Position numbers and translations under genes: made by a program. A stretch of 34,665 nt of DNA, taken from assembly GCA_023422005.1 (NCBI GenBank), contig JAEZSC010000159.1, positions 1-34,665 of the forward strand. Reading direction: 5' to 3'. Each line of letters starts with the position of its first letter. Position 1 is the first letter of the stretch. A model generated the notes under the pieces. It searched no databases, was not told the origin of the DNA, and saw only the letters and a program-made list of their open reading frames with translations. Origin of the DNA: Bacillota bacterium. GTDB lineage: Bacteria; Bacillota; Clostridia; Christensenellales; UMGS416. Shown here one piece after another: positions 7,463 to 16,661 of the stretch.

Positions 7463-7540
7463 GTCGTCCTCCTCGTATGCACAAAACAAAAGAATCATAC
7501 GCAAATCAGTTCCCGGTGTCAAATACCTGCGCAAAACCGC

Positions 7541-7601
7541 TTAATCTCATTTTAACATTCAGATAACAGATCATTAACTTGTCAATAACTTTCGCTTCAC
7601 A
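7541..7601 (+). promoter_or_regulatory. Pho box: six hexamers at 11-bp period upstream of pstS
   Basis: Six TTAACA-like hexamers occur with exactly 5-bp spacers: TTAATC (7541), TTAACA (7552), ATAACA (7563), TTAACT (7574), ATAACT (7585) and TTCACA (7596). In Bacillus the response regulator PhoP binds direct repeats of TT(A/C/T)ACA spaced by about 5 bp. The array ends 9 bp before the -10 box of pstS, overlapping the -35 region as expected for an activator site. The cognate regulator is probably the phoP gene at 11969. Confidence 0.85.
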
Positions 7602-7610
7602 CGCGGCCTA

Positions 7611-7616
7611 TATGAT
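7611..7616 (+). promoter_or_regulatory. -10 box of the pst operon promoter
   Basis: TATGAT at 7611-7616 is the best -10 match downstream of the Pho box. No consensus -35 is present 17 bp upstream, as expected for a PhoP-activated promoter. The transcript would start near 7623. The pstS ribosome binding site AGGAGG lies at 7643-7648. Confidence 0.65.
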
Positions 7617-7655
7617 AAAAACGAACAATGAGAGAATGAAACAGGAGGAATCCCA

Positions 7656-8603
7656 ATGAAGAGCCGTAAGTTCCTTTCCGTGCTTGCAGCGGCGGCGCTG
7701 TCGGCGGCTGTTCTGCTGACCGGCTGCCAGAACACCCCTGTGACTGCCACGCCTGCCCCGACGACCCAGGTGACCCCCACCCCAGAGGCAGCCACCGCCA
7801 CCCCCGGCGGCGAAGCTCCAACCGCTGAAACCAACACCGCCGCTCCCGCTCTGTCCGGCACGGTGGAAATTGCCGGCTCCACCAGCGTGCAGCCCCTGGT
7901 CGAAGATCTGGCCAAGGCCTTCAGCGCCAAGTATCCAGATGTAAAGATCAACATACAGGGCGGCGGCTCCTCCGTGGGCGTGTCCAGCGCCGCTGACGGC
8001 ACCGCAGACATTGGAAATGTCAGCCGTGCCCTCAAGGATGCCGAAAAAGCCGAGCTCAAGGACTACACGATCGCCTTGGACGGCATCACTGTGGCCGTGA
8101 ACCCTAAAAATCCCGTGAGCGCTCTGACCGCCGAGCAGGTCACCAGGATCTTCAAAGGTGAGATCAAAAACTGGAAAGAAGTCGGCGGCGCTGATCAACC
8201 CATCATCGTCATCATCCGCGAGGCATCTTCCGGCACCCGTGACGGTTTCCAGGAGTTCTTCAAACTGCAGGAGAAGGTCGACGGCAAGCTCACTGAGTTC
8301 GTGACCGAAGAGACCGTGCAAACCAACGACAACGGCTCCATGATGACAAACATTGCCGGCAAGGAAGGCGCCATCGGCTACTGCTCGCTGGGCAGCGCCA
8401 ACGACACCGTCAAGCTGCTCTCCGTGGACGGCGTGGCCCCCACCGAAGCCACCATACTGGATGGCACCTACAAATACCAGCGCCCCTTCGTGATGGCCAC
8501 CAAAGGCGAGGCCCAGGGTCTGGCCAAGACTTTCATCGAGTGGGTCATGGGCGACGAGGGCAAGGCCATTGTCGCCGGGAAGTACATCGTCCCGAAGTCC
8601 TGA
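7656..8603 (+). CDS. pstS: Phosphate ABC transporter, substrate-binding lipoprotein PstS
   Basis: The 315-residue protein starts with a lipoprotein signal peptide (MKSRKFLSVLAAAALSAAVL, then LTGC with the lipidated cysteine at C24). A Thr/Pro/Ala-rich linker runs to about residue 65. The binding domain begins GTVEIAGSTSVQPLVEDLAKAF and contains GGGSSVG, DIGNVSRAL, REASSGTRDGF and GAIGYCSLGS, the loops that hold the phosphate oxyanion in PstS. It captures phosphate outside the membrane for PstCA. An AGGAGG site precedes the ATG. It is the first gene of pstSCAB-phoU-phoPR, under the Pho box. A hairpin follows before pstC. Confidence 0.97.
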   Translation: MKSRKFLSVLAAAALSAAVLLTGCQNTPVTATPAPTTQVTPTPEAATATPGGEAPTAETNTAAPALSGTVEIAGSTSVQPLVEDLAKAFSAKYPDVKINIQGGGSSVGVSSAADGTADIGNVSRALKDAEKAELKDYTIALDGITVAVNPKNPVSALTAEQVTRIFKGEIKNWKEVGGADQPIIVIIREASSGTRDGFQEFFKLQEKVDGKLTEFVTEETVQTNDNGSMMTNIAGKEGAIGYCSLGSANDTVKLLSVDGVAPTEATILDGTYKYQRPFVMATKGEAQGLAKTFIEWVMGDEGKAIVAGKYIVPKS

Positions 8604-8629
8604 TAAGCGGACAAGGCTTGAAAGGCAAC

Positions 8630-8659
8630 CCCCTCAAAGGTTCAGAAGCCTTTGAGGGG
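8630..8659 (+). terminator. Intercistronic hairpin between pstS and pstC
   Basis: CCCCTCAAAGG (8630-8640) and CCTTTGAGGGG (8649-8659) form a perfect 11-bp stem with an 8-base loop in the 79-bp gap. There is no T-tract, so it is more likely a partial terminator or an mRNA-stabilising 3' end than a full stop. Such hairpins often leave the binding-protein message more abundant than that of the permease. Confidence 0.65.
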
Positions 8660-8682
8660 CCGTCGTGAATGAGGTGTGAAGC

Positions 8683-9597
8683 ATGACCCATATCGACTCC
8701 ATAGCAAAACAAGGCGAACAGCCCATCAAACACCGCAGGAAGTTCCGTCCGCTGAGTTTTCTCGTGGAAAAGTTCTTCCTGCTGTGCGCGTTTGTATCCA
8801 CACTGGCCGTAGCCCTTATTACGATTTATATCTTCTACAGCGGCGCGCCGGGCATTGTGAAAATCGGGCCGCTGAATTTCCTTTTTGGGCTGAACTGGAA
8901 GCCCAACGAACAGCTCTTCGGCATCTTCCCCATGATCGTGACCAGCCTGGTCTCCACCATCGTGGCCGTGATCGCCGGCATCGCCATTGGCCTGCTGACC
9001 GCTGTTTTCATGGCGGAACTTGCGCCCCCGTGGCTGCTGCGGTTCATGCGCCCTTGCGTGGAGCTGCTGGCCGGCATCCCATCCATCGTTTATGGCTATT
9101 TCGGCCTGACGGTGCTGGTGCCTTTCATCGCCGATACCTTCGGCGGCGCAGGCAACAGCCTTCTGGCCGTCATCGTGATTCTGGCAATCATGATACTGCC
9201 CACGATCATAAACATCTCCTACTCGTCGCTTAAGGCGGTGCCCTCTGCCTACAAGGAGGGCAGCCTGGCCCTGGGCGCCTCTCACATCCAGACCATCTTC
9301 AAGGCCATGATACCGGCGGCGCGTTCGGGCATCGTAGCTGCGGTGGTGCTGGGCACGGGCCGCGCCATCGGCGAGACGATGGCCGTCATCCTCGTGGCGG
9401 GCAACTCGCCGCGCATGTTCGATTCTGTTCTGGACAGCGTGCGAACGCTGACGATCAACATCGCCTTCGAGATGAGCTATGCCACCGGGATACACCGGGA
9501 AGCGCTCTTCGCCACCGGCGTGGTGCTGTTCGTCATCATCATGCTGCTCAACATCGGTCTGAACATCTTTCTCAAGCGAAAGGAGGCCAGGCCATGA
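8683..9597 (+). CDS. pstC: Phosphate ABC transporter permease PstC
   Basis: This 304-residue integral membrane protein has about six hydrophobic segments, beginning near residues 31-52 and 82-112. It shows the PstC permease signature: VELLAGIPSIVYGYFGLTVLVPF, then the cytoplasmic EAA-type loop KAVPSAYKEGSLALGASHIQTIFKAMIPAA and GRAIGETMAVILVAGN. PstC pairs with PstA as the membrane channel. A GAGGTG site lies upstream of the ATG. The stop codon overlaps the pstA start in ATGA (9594-9597), indicating coupled translation and equal stoichiometry. Confidence 0.97.
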   Translation: MTHIDSIAKQGEQPIKHRRKFRPLSFLVEKFFLLCAFVSTLAVALITIYIFYSGAPGIVKIGPLNFLFGLNWKPNEQLFGIFPMIVTSLVSTIVAVIAGIAIGLLTAVFMAELAPPWLLRFMRPCVELLAGIPSIVYGYFGLTVLVPFIADTFGGAGNSLLAVIVILAIMILPTIINISYSSLKAVPSAYKEGSLALGASHIQTIFKAMIPAARSGIVAAVVLGTGRAIGETMAVILVAGNSPRMFDSVLDSVRTLTINIAFEMSYATGIHREALFATGVVLFVIIMLLNIGLNIFLKRKEARP

Positions 9598-10424
9598 GGC
9601 GCAAGCTGCAGGACAACCTGATGAAGGGCCTCATCTGGCTGTGCTCGGCGTTCACCATGGCGGCGTTGATCAGCCTTATCGTTTACATTCTGGTGCGAGG
9701 GCTCCCTCATGTCAGTTGGAGCTTCCTGAGCAGCGACTTCGCCAGCGACGCTCGCGGCATCTCCAGCTTTCTGGCGGCCACGCTGTACATCATCGGGCTT
9801 ACGCTGTTGTTCGCCGTGCCCATCGGCGTGTTCGCCGCGGTATATCTGGTGGAATATGCCCGGCCGGGCAAGCTTGTGGACGTGATCCGGTTCACCACCG
9901 AGAGTCTCTCGGGCATCCCGTCCATCATCTTCGGCCTGTTCGGGTTCATCTTTTTTGTGAAGATCTGCGGGTTCCGGTGGTCTCTGATGAGCGGCTCTCT
10001 GACGCTGGCCATCTGCGTGCTGCCCACGATCATCCGCACCACCGAAGAGGCGCTCAAAACGGTGCCCGTGAGCTACAAGGAGGGCAGCCTGGCGCTGGGT
10101 GCATCGCGGCTGTATACGCTTTTCCGCATCACATTGCCCTCGGCGCTGCCAGGCATCCTTACCTCGGTGATACTGGCCATCGGCCGCATCGTGGGCGAGA
10201 CGGCGGCGGTTTTTATGACGGCTGGCATGGCTTATCACCTGCCCAAAGGTGTGTTTGACCCCGGGCGCACGCTGGCCGTGCACCTGTATGCGCTGGTCAC
10301 CGAAGGCGCCTCTTTCGACGAAGCCTATGCCACGGCGGCGGTGCTCGTGGCGTTGGTGCTGCTGATCAACCTGTCCGCCAACACGATAGGCCGCGTGCTG
10401 CACAGGAAATCCGGCGCGGCCTAG
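9594..10424 (+). CDS. pstA: Phosphate ABC transporter permease PstA
   Basis: The 276-residue membrane protein parallels PstC: TESLSGIPSIIFGLFGFIFFV, the loop KTVPVSYKEGSLALGASRLYTLFRITLPSALPGI, and GRIVGETAAVFMTAGMAYHLP. The last motif includes the PstA-type stretch downstream of the EAA loop. About six membrane segments are visible, the first at residues 13-33. It forms the translocation pore with PstC. The gene overlaps pstC by 4 bases and ends 13 bp before pstB. Confidence 0.97.
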   Translation: MRRKLQDNLMKGLIWLCSAFTMAALISLIVYILVRGLPHVSWSFLSSDFASDARGISSFLAATLYIIGLTLLFAVPIGVFAAVYLVEYARPGKLVDVIRFTTESLSGIPSIIFGLFGFIFFVKICGFRWSLMSGSLTLAICVLPTIIRTTEEALKTVPVSYKEGSLALGASRLYTLFRITLPSALPGILTSVILAIGRIVGETAAVFMTAGMAYHLPKGVFDPGRTLAVHLYALVTEGASFDEAYATAAVLVALVLLINLSANTIGRVLHRKSGAA

Positions 10425-10437
10425 GGAGGAAGCAAGA

Positions 10438-11196
10438 ATGGACTCAAACGTGATACAAACCAAGGACCTGAACCTGCATTACGGCGATCTGCACGCCATC
10501 AAGCATGTGAGCATGGACATCCTGCGCAAGCAGGTCACAGCGCTCATAGGCCCCTCGGGCTGCGGCAAGTCCACGTTTTTAAAAACGCTCAACCGCATGA
10601 ACGACCTGGTGCTCAACGCCAAGGTCACCGGACTCGCCCTGCTGGATGGCGAAGACATATACAACCCAAACTATGACATTGTGGCGCTGCGCAAACGCGT
10701 GGGCATGGTGTTTCAGAAGCCTAACCCCTTCCCCATGTCGGTGTTCGACAATGTGGCCTACGGGCCGCGTATCCACGGCATGCGCAACCGACGGGAGCTT
10801 GCGGATATCGTGGAGATGTCTCTGCGCGCCGCCGTGCTGTGGGATGAGGTGAAAGACCGCCTGCGCCACAGCGCCCTGAGCCTCTCCGGCGGCCAGCAGC
10901 AGCGCCTGTGCATTGCCCGCACGCTGGCGGTGGAACCCAAAGTGGTGCTCATGGACGAACCCACCAGCGCGCTGGACCCCATTTCCACACTGAAAATCGA
11001 AGACTTGATGGAAGAATTGAAAAAGGATTATACTATCATCATCGTGACGCACAACATGCAGCAGGCGGCGCGCATTTCCGACAAGACGGCGTTCTTCCTG
11101 CACGGAGAAGTCGTGGAATACGACCTGACCTCAAAGGTGTTCCAAAAGCCGTCGGACCCGCGCACCGAGGGTTATATCACCGGCCGGTTCGGCTGA
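10438..11196 (+). CDS. pstB: Phosphate ABC transporter ATP-binding protein PstB
   Basis: The 252-residue ATPase contains all nucleotide-binding motifs: Walker A GPSGCGKST at 38-46, the Q-loop (VGMVFQKPNPFPMSVFDNVAYG), signature LSLSGGQQQRLCIARTLA, Walker B VVLMDEPTSALDP and the switch histidine in IIIVTHNMQQAARISD. The QKPNPFPMSV stretch and the C-terminal TEGYITGRFG are diagnostic of PstB among ABC ATPases. It powers phosphate import. A GGGAGGAAG site precedes the ATG; phoU follows after 15 bp. Confidence 0.98.
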   Translation: MDSNVIQTKDLNLHYGDLHAIKHVSMDILRKQVTALIGPSGCGKSTFLKTLNRMNDLVLNAKVTGLALLDGEDIYNPNYDIVALRKRVGMVFQKPNPFPMSVFDNVAYGPRIHGMRNRRELADIVEMSLRAAVLWDEVKDRLRHSALSLSGGQQQRLCIARTLAVEPKVVLMDEPTSALDPISTLKIEDLMEELKKDYTIIIVTHNMQQAARISDKTAFFLHGEVVEYDLTSKVFQKPSDPRTEGYITGRFG

Positions 11197-11211
11197 CAGG
11201 AGGGCAAGACC

Positions 11212-11880
11212 ATGACCAGACACAGCTTTGACGAGCAATTGGCCGGCCTGCGCCACTTGCTATTGGAGATGTCCACGGAGACCGAGCGCAGCATGGAACG
11301 TACGATCACCGCGCTGCAGACCCGCAACACCGATCTGGCCCGCGAGATCATCGCCAATGACGATGTGATTGACCAATACGAGACCCGCATCGAGGAAGCC
11401 TGCCTGGAGCTCATCGCCCGCCAGCAGCCGCTGGCGGCAGACCTGCGGCTCATCAGCATGATACTGAAGATGATTACCGATTTGGAACGCATCGCCGACC
11501 ATTCGTCGGACATCTCGGAGATCATCCTGCGTTTGGGATCCGAGGAGCCCATCAAACCCCTGGTGGACATTCCCCACATGGCGGAAATCGCAAGGCAGAT
11601 GGTGCACGGCGCAATCGTTGCCTATCTGGAAAACGACCTGGACAAGGCCAAGGCCGTAAGCGAGATGGACGACGAGGTGGACCGCCTGTTTGAAAAGGTG
11701 ATACTGGATCTCTCCACGATGATGAAGGCCGACCCTTCCGTGGTGGACCGGGCGATGGACCTGCTGTTCATCGCAAAATATCTGGAACGCGTGGGTGACC
11801 ACGCCACAAACGTAGCCGAGTGGGTGGCTTTCAACATCACCGGCAAGCATCGCCACCTAAGCGGCGGCAACAAAGGTTAG
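11212..11880 (+). CDS. phoU: Phosphate signalling regulator PhoU
   Basis: The 222-residue, all-helical protein has the two PhoU repeats: RHSFDEQLAGLRHLLLEMSTETERSMERTITAL and DLRLISMILKMITDLERIADHSSDISEI, then a second half ending MDLLFIAKYLERVGDHATNVAEWVAF. The metal-binding E/DxxxD motifs sit in the two LERI/VADH segments. PhoU links the state of the Pst transporter to the PhoR kinase, dampening the regulon when phosphate is plentiful. A CAGGAGGG site precedes the ATG. It is the fifth gene of the pst operon. Confidence 0.97.
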   Translation: MTRHSFDEQLAGLRHLLLEMSTETERSMERTITALQTRNTDLAREIIANDDVIDQYETRIEEACLELIARQQPLAADLRLISMILKMITDLERIADHSSDISEIILRLGSEEPIKPLVDIPHMAEIARQMVHGAIVAYLENDLDKAKAVSEMDDEVDRLFEKVILDLSTMMKADPSVVDRAMDLLFIAKYLERVGDHATNVAEWVAFNITGKHRHLSGGNKG

Positions 11881-11890
11881 TTGCCGCTGC

Positions 11891-11934
11891 ACCCCAGGAA
11901 GGGGTGGCAGTGAAATGTTGCACATTTCACTGCC
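11891..11934 (+). terminator. Tandem hairpins between phoU and phoP
   Basis: A small hairpin ACCCC/GGGGT (11891-11905) is followed by a perfect 12-bp stem, GGCAGTGAAATG (11906-11917) with CATTTCACTGCC (11923-11934), around a 5-base loop. There is no T-tract. It lies in the 88-bp gap, so it could attenuate read-through from the strongly induced pst genes into phoPR or stabilise the upstream transcript. Confidence 0.6.
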
Positions 11935-11968
11935 GGGGTAATAACTGACGAATAAGCCGGGAGGTATC

Positions 11969-12690
<722 letters not shown>

Positions 12691-12694
<4 letters not shown>

Positions 12695-14451
12695 AACGCA
12701 AAATGTTCGTGTATACGCTGCTGCTGGCGGCGGCGGTGCTAACCCTGTTCGGGTCTTTAAGCGCCGCCGCCGCCACGGCGTGGTATCGCAGCGATCTTGT
12801 GCAGGACTTGAGCGGAGAAGCGGCACTGCTGGCCGCGCAGCTGCCATCCCAGATCGACATGGATGCCTTAGCCCGCCAGAGCACCCTGGCTCTGCAGAGC
12901 CAGGGCAGGGATGTACGCGTGACCATCGTGGATACGGAAGGCACCGTTCTGGGCGATTCTTCCGCGGACTGGCACACGATGGAAAACCACCTGGAACGCC
13001 CGGAGATCGCACAGGCGCTGCGTGACGGCGCCAGTCATGATGTCCGCTATTCCAGCACGCTGAAGACAAATTTACTCTATGTGGCGCTGTATGATCGGAA
13101 CACCGGCTATGTATTGAGACTGTCCACCCCCATGGTGGCCGTGCAGCAGTTCTACCGGCCGCTGGCGGCGTTCTTCGCCGGCGGCGTGCTGCTGTCTCTG
13201 GCCGTGGCAGCCATCCTCGCTTACTATTCATCGCACCGGCAGGCCCGCCCGCTGGACGCGCTGCGCGCCATGACCGAGCAGATTGCCCAGGGCAACTACA
13301 AGGCGCCGGCGCCGGCGCTTCACGAGCCGGAGTTCGCCGCGCTGGCCCAGGGGCTCACTTCCCTGTCCCGCGATCTGGATGCCCATGTGAGCGCTCTGCG
13401 CGACGGCAACAATCAGCTCACCACGGTGCTCAGCTCCATCACCGAAGGCCTGGTGGCGTTGGATGGCCAAGCCAGGCTGCTGTTCATCAACGCCGCCGCG
13501 GCACGCATGCTGGGCGTGGTGTCCTGCGACGGCCTCATCGGCTGCGAAGCGAACCAAGTGCTGCACATCAGGGAGCTGATGGATCTGGCTGCCGAATGCA
13601 TTCGCGAGGGCAAGCCCGGCTCCGCGGAGATCACGATCTCCGGCCAAAACCCGCAGCTGCTGCAGGCCACGGCATCGCCCATGCAGGGCGCGCCGGGCTG
13701 CCTGCTGCTGCTGGTGGATGTGACGCAGCTGCGCAAGCTGGAGCACATCCGCCGCGATTTTGTAGCCAACGTGACCCACGAGCTGCGCACGCCGCTCACC
13801 AGCATCCGCGGCTATGTGGAGACGCTGCAGAGCGGCGCCGTGAACAGCCCCGAGCTCTCGGCCAAATTCCTGCAGATCATCGAAATAGAGGCCGAACGCC
13901 TGAGCAACCTGATCGGCGACCTGCTGCTGCTATCGGAGATCGAAAACAACGCCCAGGACACCGGCATCCGCCGCTTCCGCCTGCGCGATGTGGCCGTGAG
14001 CGTAGCCGAAATGCTGCAGTTCAGCGCGGCGGCCCGCAACATCAGCGTAACCTGTGACATCAGCGAGGATATTCATCTGGACGCCAACCCCGATCGCATC
14101 AAGCAGCTTCTGTTGAACCTGGCCGATAATGCCGTGAAATACAACGTGGACGTCGGCTCGGTTGTGATCTCCGCCGAGCGCAGCGCGGGCCTTGTGCGCA
14201 TCCGCGTGAAGGACACCGGTATTGGCATCTCCCAGGAGCATGTGTCGCGCATCTTCGAGCGGTTCTACCGTGTGGACAAGGGCCGCAGCCGCAGCATGGG
14301 CGGCACCGGCCTGGGCCTGTCCATCACCAAGCACATTGCGGATCTTTACAAGGGCAACATCCGCCTGATCAGCGAACCCGGTCACGGCAGCGAATTCATC
14401 ATCGAGCTGCCGCAGGCTCAGCGCCGCGAAGGAAAGCGCATAGACGTATAA
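12691..14451 (+). CDS. phoR: Sensor histidine kinase PhoR
   Basis: The 586-residue kinase has TM1 at about 7-29, an extracytoplasmic region of about 130 residues, TM2 at 159-180, a HAMP-like linker to about 235 and a PAS domain at about 245-345. The HisKA region has the phospho-acceptor H363 in FVANVTHELRTPLTSIRGY. The ATPase domain shows LLLNLADNAVKYN, VKDTGIGIS and GGTGLGLSI. This TM-PAS-HisKA architecture is that of Gram-positive PhoR, which phosphorylates PhoP under phosphate limitation. Translation starts at GTG 12691, overlapping phoP by 4 bases. The gene converges on the hydrolase at 14458 with only 6 bp between stop codons. Confidence 0.94.
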
Positions 14452-14457
14452 ACAAGC

Positions 14458-15228
14458 CTATCTTAGCGACTCCAACAGCGCGCAGGTCTCATCGACGGCG
14501 TGCTGTTGTTGTTGCAGCGGGCTGATCGTCGCTGCGCTGTCGCCGCTTTGGGGGCCATACTCGCCATACCCAGCGTGATTGCCACCCTCGATGACAGCAT
14601 AACGAGCGTCGGCAGGCAGCAACTCCCTGGTTTCCTCCCACTTCTGCGCAGTGACAAGACCATCCAGAGAGCCGCGCAAGGAAAGCACTTTGATCCCGCT
14701 TTTGCGGATATCGCCAGCAGGATAACCAGCCCAAAGCACCAGCCCATCTACCGAATCCGTGTGTTTGGCGGCCCAATCCGCCGCCATGACGCCACCCAGA
14801 GAGTGACCGCCCAGCGCCCAATGGCCGATCTGGGGGTTTCGCGCGATGACCGCCTCAGCTGCGTTGCCACCGAACACCGCTAAATGAAAAGGCATGGGCA
14901 CGAGGAATACCGCATATCCTCGTTCGGCAATGCGCAGCAATGCCGGCGCGTAAGCACGCTCGTCCACCTTGCCGCCGGGGTAAAAGATGAACCCGATATC
15001 GGGTGTCCCCTTCTCGGGCAGGAACGAAATGACGCCGCCGGATGTTTCCACTCTCACACCAGGATTGCCGGCCATGGCCACCACAGCCTCGCCATGGGCC
15101 GGGTAATAAGCTCCCAGATAGATGCCCATGGCTGACACCAGAATGATCAATGCGGCAGTCACCCACAACCACGGCCTTCGATACCAGGGCCGCCGGGATG
15201 CGTCTCTGAACAGTTTTTTTACTCCCAC
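14458..15228 (-). CDS. Membrane-anchored alpha/beta hydrolase
   Basis: The protein, 256 residues from the chosen start, has one N-terminal membrane segment (PWLWVTAALIILVSAMGIYLG) and then an extracytoplasmic alpha/beta-hydrolase domain. Visible features are FIFYPGGKVDERAY (oxyanion region), the nucleophile elbow GHSLGG, the acidic residue in LSLRGSLDGLVT and the histidine in EGGNHAGYGEYG. Substrate is unknown; the family includes small lipases and esterases. A GGAGG site (15239-15243) is 10 bases from the GTG at 15228 but only 1 base from an in-frame ATG at 15237, so I prefer the GTG. The start overlaps the end of the upstream ArsC-like gene by 10 bases, so the two are coupled. Confidence 0.82.
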   Translation of the reverse strand: MGVKKLFRDASRRPWYRRPWLWVTAALIILVSAMGIYLGAYYPAHGEAVVAMAGNPGVRVETSGGVISFLPEKGTPDIGFIFYPGGKVDERAYAPALLRIAERGYAVFLVPMPFHLAVFGGNAAEAVIARNPQIGHWALGGHSLGGVMAADWAAKHTDSVDGLVLWAGYPAGDIRKSGIKVLSLRGSLDGLVTAQKWEETRELLPADARYAVIEGGNHAGYGEYGPQSGDSAATISPLQQQQHAVDETCALLESLR

Positions 15229-15557
15229 GTCTTCCATACCTCCGGCTGAAAACCCACTGTGGCCTGCTTGCCGTTGCGCACGATGGGCGTCACGTAAAGC
15301 TTGGGGTTCTGCTGCAGGATCTCCTCGCGCATCTGCGCGCCCTTGATGCGGTCCAGACCCAGCGCCGCGTATTCCCTTGCCTTTGAGTCGATCAGCGCCT
15401 CCAACCCCACGGCGGCGCGCACGCTCTGCAGCTCCCCCTTGCTCAGGCCGAAGCGCAGAATGTCGATGTACTGCACCTTGATGCCGCGCTCCTTGAAGAA
15501 GCGCTGCGCCTTCTGGGTATCAAAGCATTTGGTTTTGCCGAAAATCTGTATGTTCAT
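15219..15557 (-). CDS. ArsC/Spx-family thioredoxin-fold protein
   Basis: This 112-residue protein matches the ArsC-like family: MNIQIFGKTKCFDTQKAQRF with a single N-terminal cysteine C11, KERGIKVQYIDILRFGLSKGELQ, and the C-terminal LYVTPIVRNGKQATVGFQPEVW. Spx proteins have CxxC here; this one has only C11, closer to ArsC or YffB-type reductases. It could be a glutathione- or thiol-linked reductase, or a regulator; no arsenic genes are nearby. The ATG at 15555-15557 follows a strong GGAGGAA site. The downstream hydrolase overlaps its stop. Confidence 0.85.
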   Translation of the reverse strand: MNIQIFGKTKCFDTQKAQRFFKERGIKVQYIDILRFGLSKGELQSVRAAVGLEALIDSKAREYAALGLDRIKGAQMREEILQQNPKLYVTPIVRNGKQATVGFQPEVWKTWE

Positions 15558-15682
15558 GGTTCCTCCTGCCTTCGCTTGTATAATCGTACCATCGTACATT
15601 TCCCTCGTCCAGACCATCTGCCCGCAGTGCTCTTATGCATCGGAATTTATGATTATTAATTTGCAACATTTCCATATTTCAC

Positions 15683-15711
15683 TTGCAAATTTAACCTCCA
15701 TCTGCTATCGT
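15683..15711 (+). promoter_or_regulatory. Putative promoter of the amino-acid ABC importer
   Basis: A TTGCAA -35 box (15683-15688) lies 17 bp from TATCGT (15706-15711), a weak -10 match, with transcription expected near 15718. The surrounding 100 bp are AT-rich compared with the coding regions. The 11-mer ATCGTACCATC overlaps the -10 and occurs again at 15583-15593. Confidence 0.45.
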
Positions 15712-15742
15712 ACCATCAGAGAACAACGAGGGAGAGATTGAA

Positions 15743-16570
15743 ATGAAACGGATTCTTGCACTTGCTACGGCTGCCGTATTGATACTCGGTTGCGCTCTGG
15801 TGTTTACTTCGTGCGCGAAGCCCGGCTCCAACGAGTTCAAGGTGGGCCTGGAATGCGCTTACGCACCCTACAACTGGACGCAGAGCACCGATGCCAAGGG
15901 CGCTGTGCAGATCTCCGGCTCCAATGACTTCGCCGGCGGCTACGATGTGGAGATCGCCAAAAAGATCGCCGAAGGCCTGGGCAAGAAGCTTGTCATCGTA
16001 AAGACCGTGTGGGACGGCCTGACCCCTGCGGTGCAGAGCGGCACCATCGACGCCATCATCGCCGGCATGTCCGCCACCGACAAGCGCAAGCAGACATTGG
16101 ATTTCTCCGACCCCTATTATAATTATGATCTCGTCATCATCGTGAAGGCAGACAGCAAATTCGCCGGCGCCACCAGCCTGGCCGATTTTGCCGGCGCCAA
16201 GATCACCGCCCAGCTGGACACGCTGCACTATGGCCTGATCGATCAGATCCCCGACGTACAGAAGCAGACCGCTAGCCAGGACTTCCCGACCATGCGCGTG
16301 GCGCTGGACTCGGGCAGCATCGACGGTTATGTGTCCGAAACGCCGGAAGGCATCTCGGCGCAGCTTACCAACCCCAACTTCAAGATGATCATCTTTGAGG
16401 ACGGCAAAGGCTTCGAAGCCACCTCGGATCAGAAGTCCGTGTCCGTGGGCCTGAAGAAGGGCTCCAGCGATCTGGCTGAAAAGATCAACAAGATCCTCGC
16501 GGGCATCTCCGAGGAGCAAAGAGATCAAATTATGCAGAACGCCGTCAAGAACCAGCCCGCCGCCGACTGA
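15743..16570 (+). CDS. Polar amino-acid ABC transporter, substrate-binding lipoprotein
   Basis: The 275-residue protein starts with a lipoprotein signal (MKRILALATAAVLILGCALV, then FTSC with lipidated C24). It continues as a family 3 solute-binding protein: FKVGLECAYAPYNWTQ, GGYDVEIAKKIAEGLGKKLVIVKTVWDGLTPAVQSGTIDAIIAGMSATDKRKQTLDFSDPYY. The YDVEIAKKIA and DFSDPYY motifs are characteristic of polar amino-acid binding proteins. The exact ligand (glutamine, arginine, lysine or other) cannot be read off. It is first in a three-gene operon; a 91-bp gap with a hairpin separates it from the permease gene. Confidence 0.92.
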   Translation: MKRILALATAAVLILGCALVFTSCAKPGSNEFKVGLECAYAPYNWTQSTDAKGAVQISGSNDFAGGYDVEIAKKIAEGLGKKLVIVKTVWDGLTPAVQSGTIDAIIAGMSATDKRKQTLDFSDPYYNYDLVIIVKADSKFAGATSLADFAGAKITAQLDTLHYGLIDQIPDVQKQTASQDFPTMRVALDSGSIDGYVSETPEGISAQLTNPNFKMIIFEDGKGFEATSDQKSVSVGLKKGSSDLAEKINKILAGISEEQRDQIMQNAVKNQPAAD

Positions 16571-16605
16571 CCGCAAATAGCATTCAACAAGAACCTCAAC
16601 AATCC

Positions 16606-16641
16606 ATACGCGGGACCGGTTGAACCAATCGGCCCGCGTAT
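16606..16641 (+). terminator. Intercistronic hairpin between binding-protein and permease genes
   Basis: ATACGCGGG (16606-16614) pairs perfectly with CCCGCGTAT (16633-16641); inside it CCG/CGG can extend the stem. No T-tract follows. The position mirrors the hairpin after pstS and probably allows more binding protein than permease to be made. Confidence 0.6.
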
Positions 16642-16661
16642 CCTTGTCAGGAGCGTGAACC

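Noticed and set aside
15219..15557. Calling the ArsC-like protein Spx or an arsenate reductase
   Set aside because: It lacks the CxxC of Spx, and no ars genes are present to support arsenate reduction.
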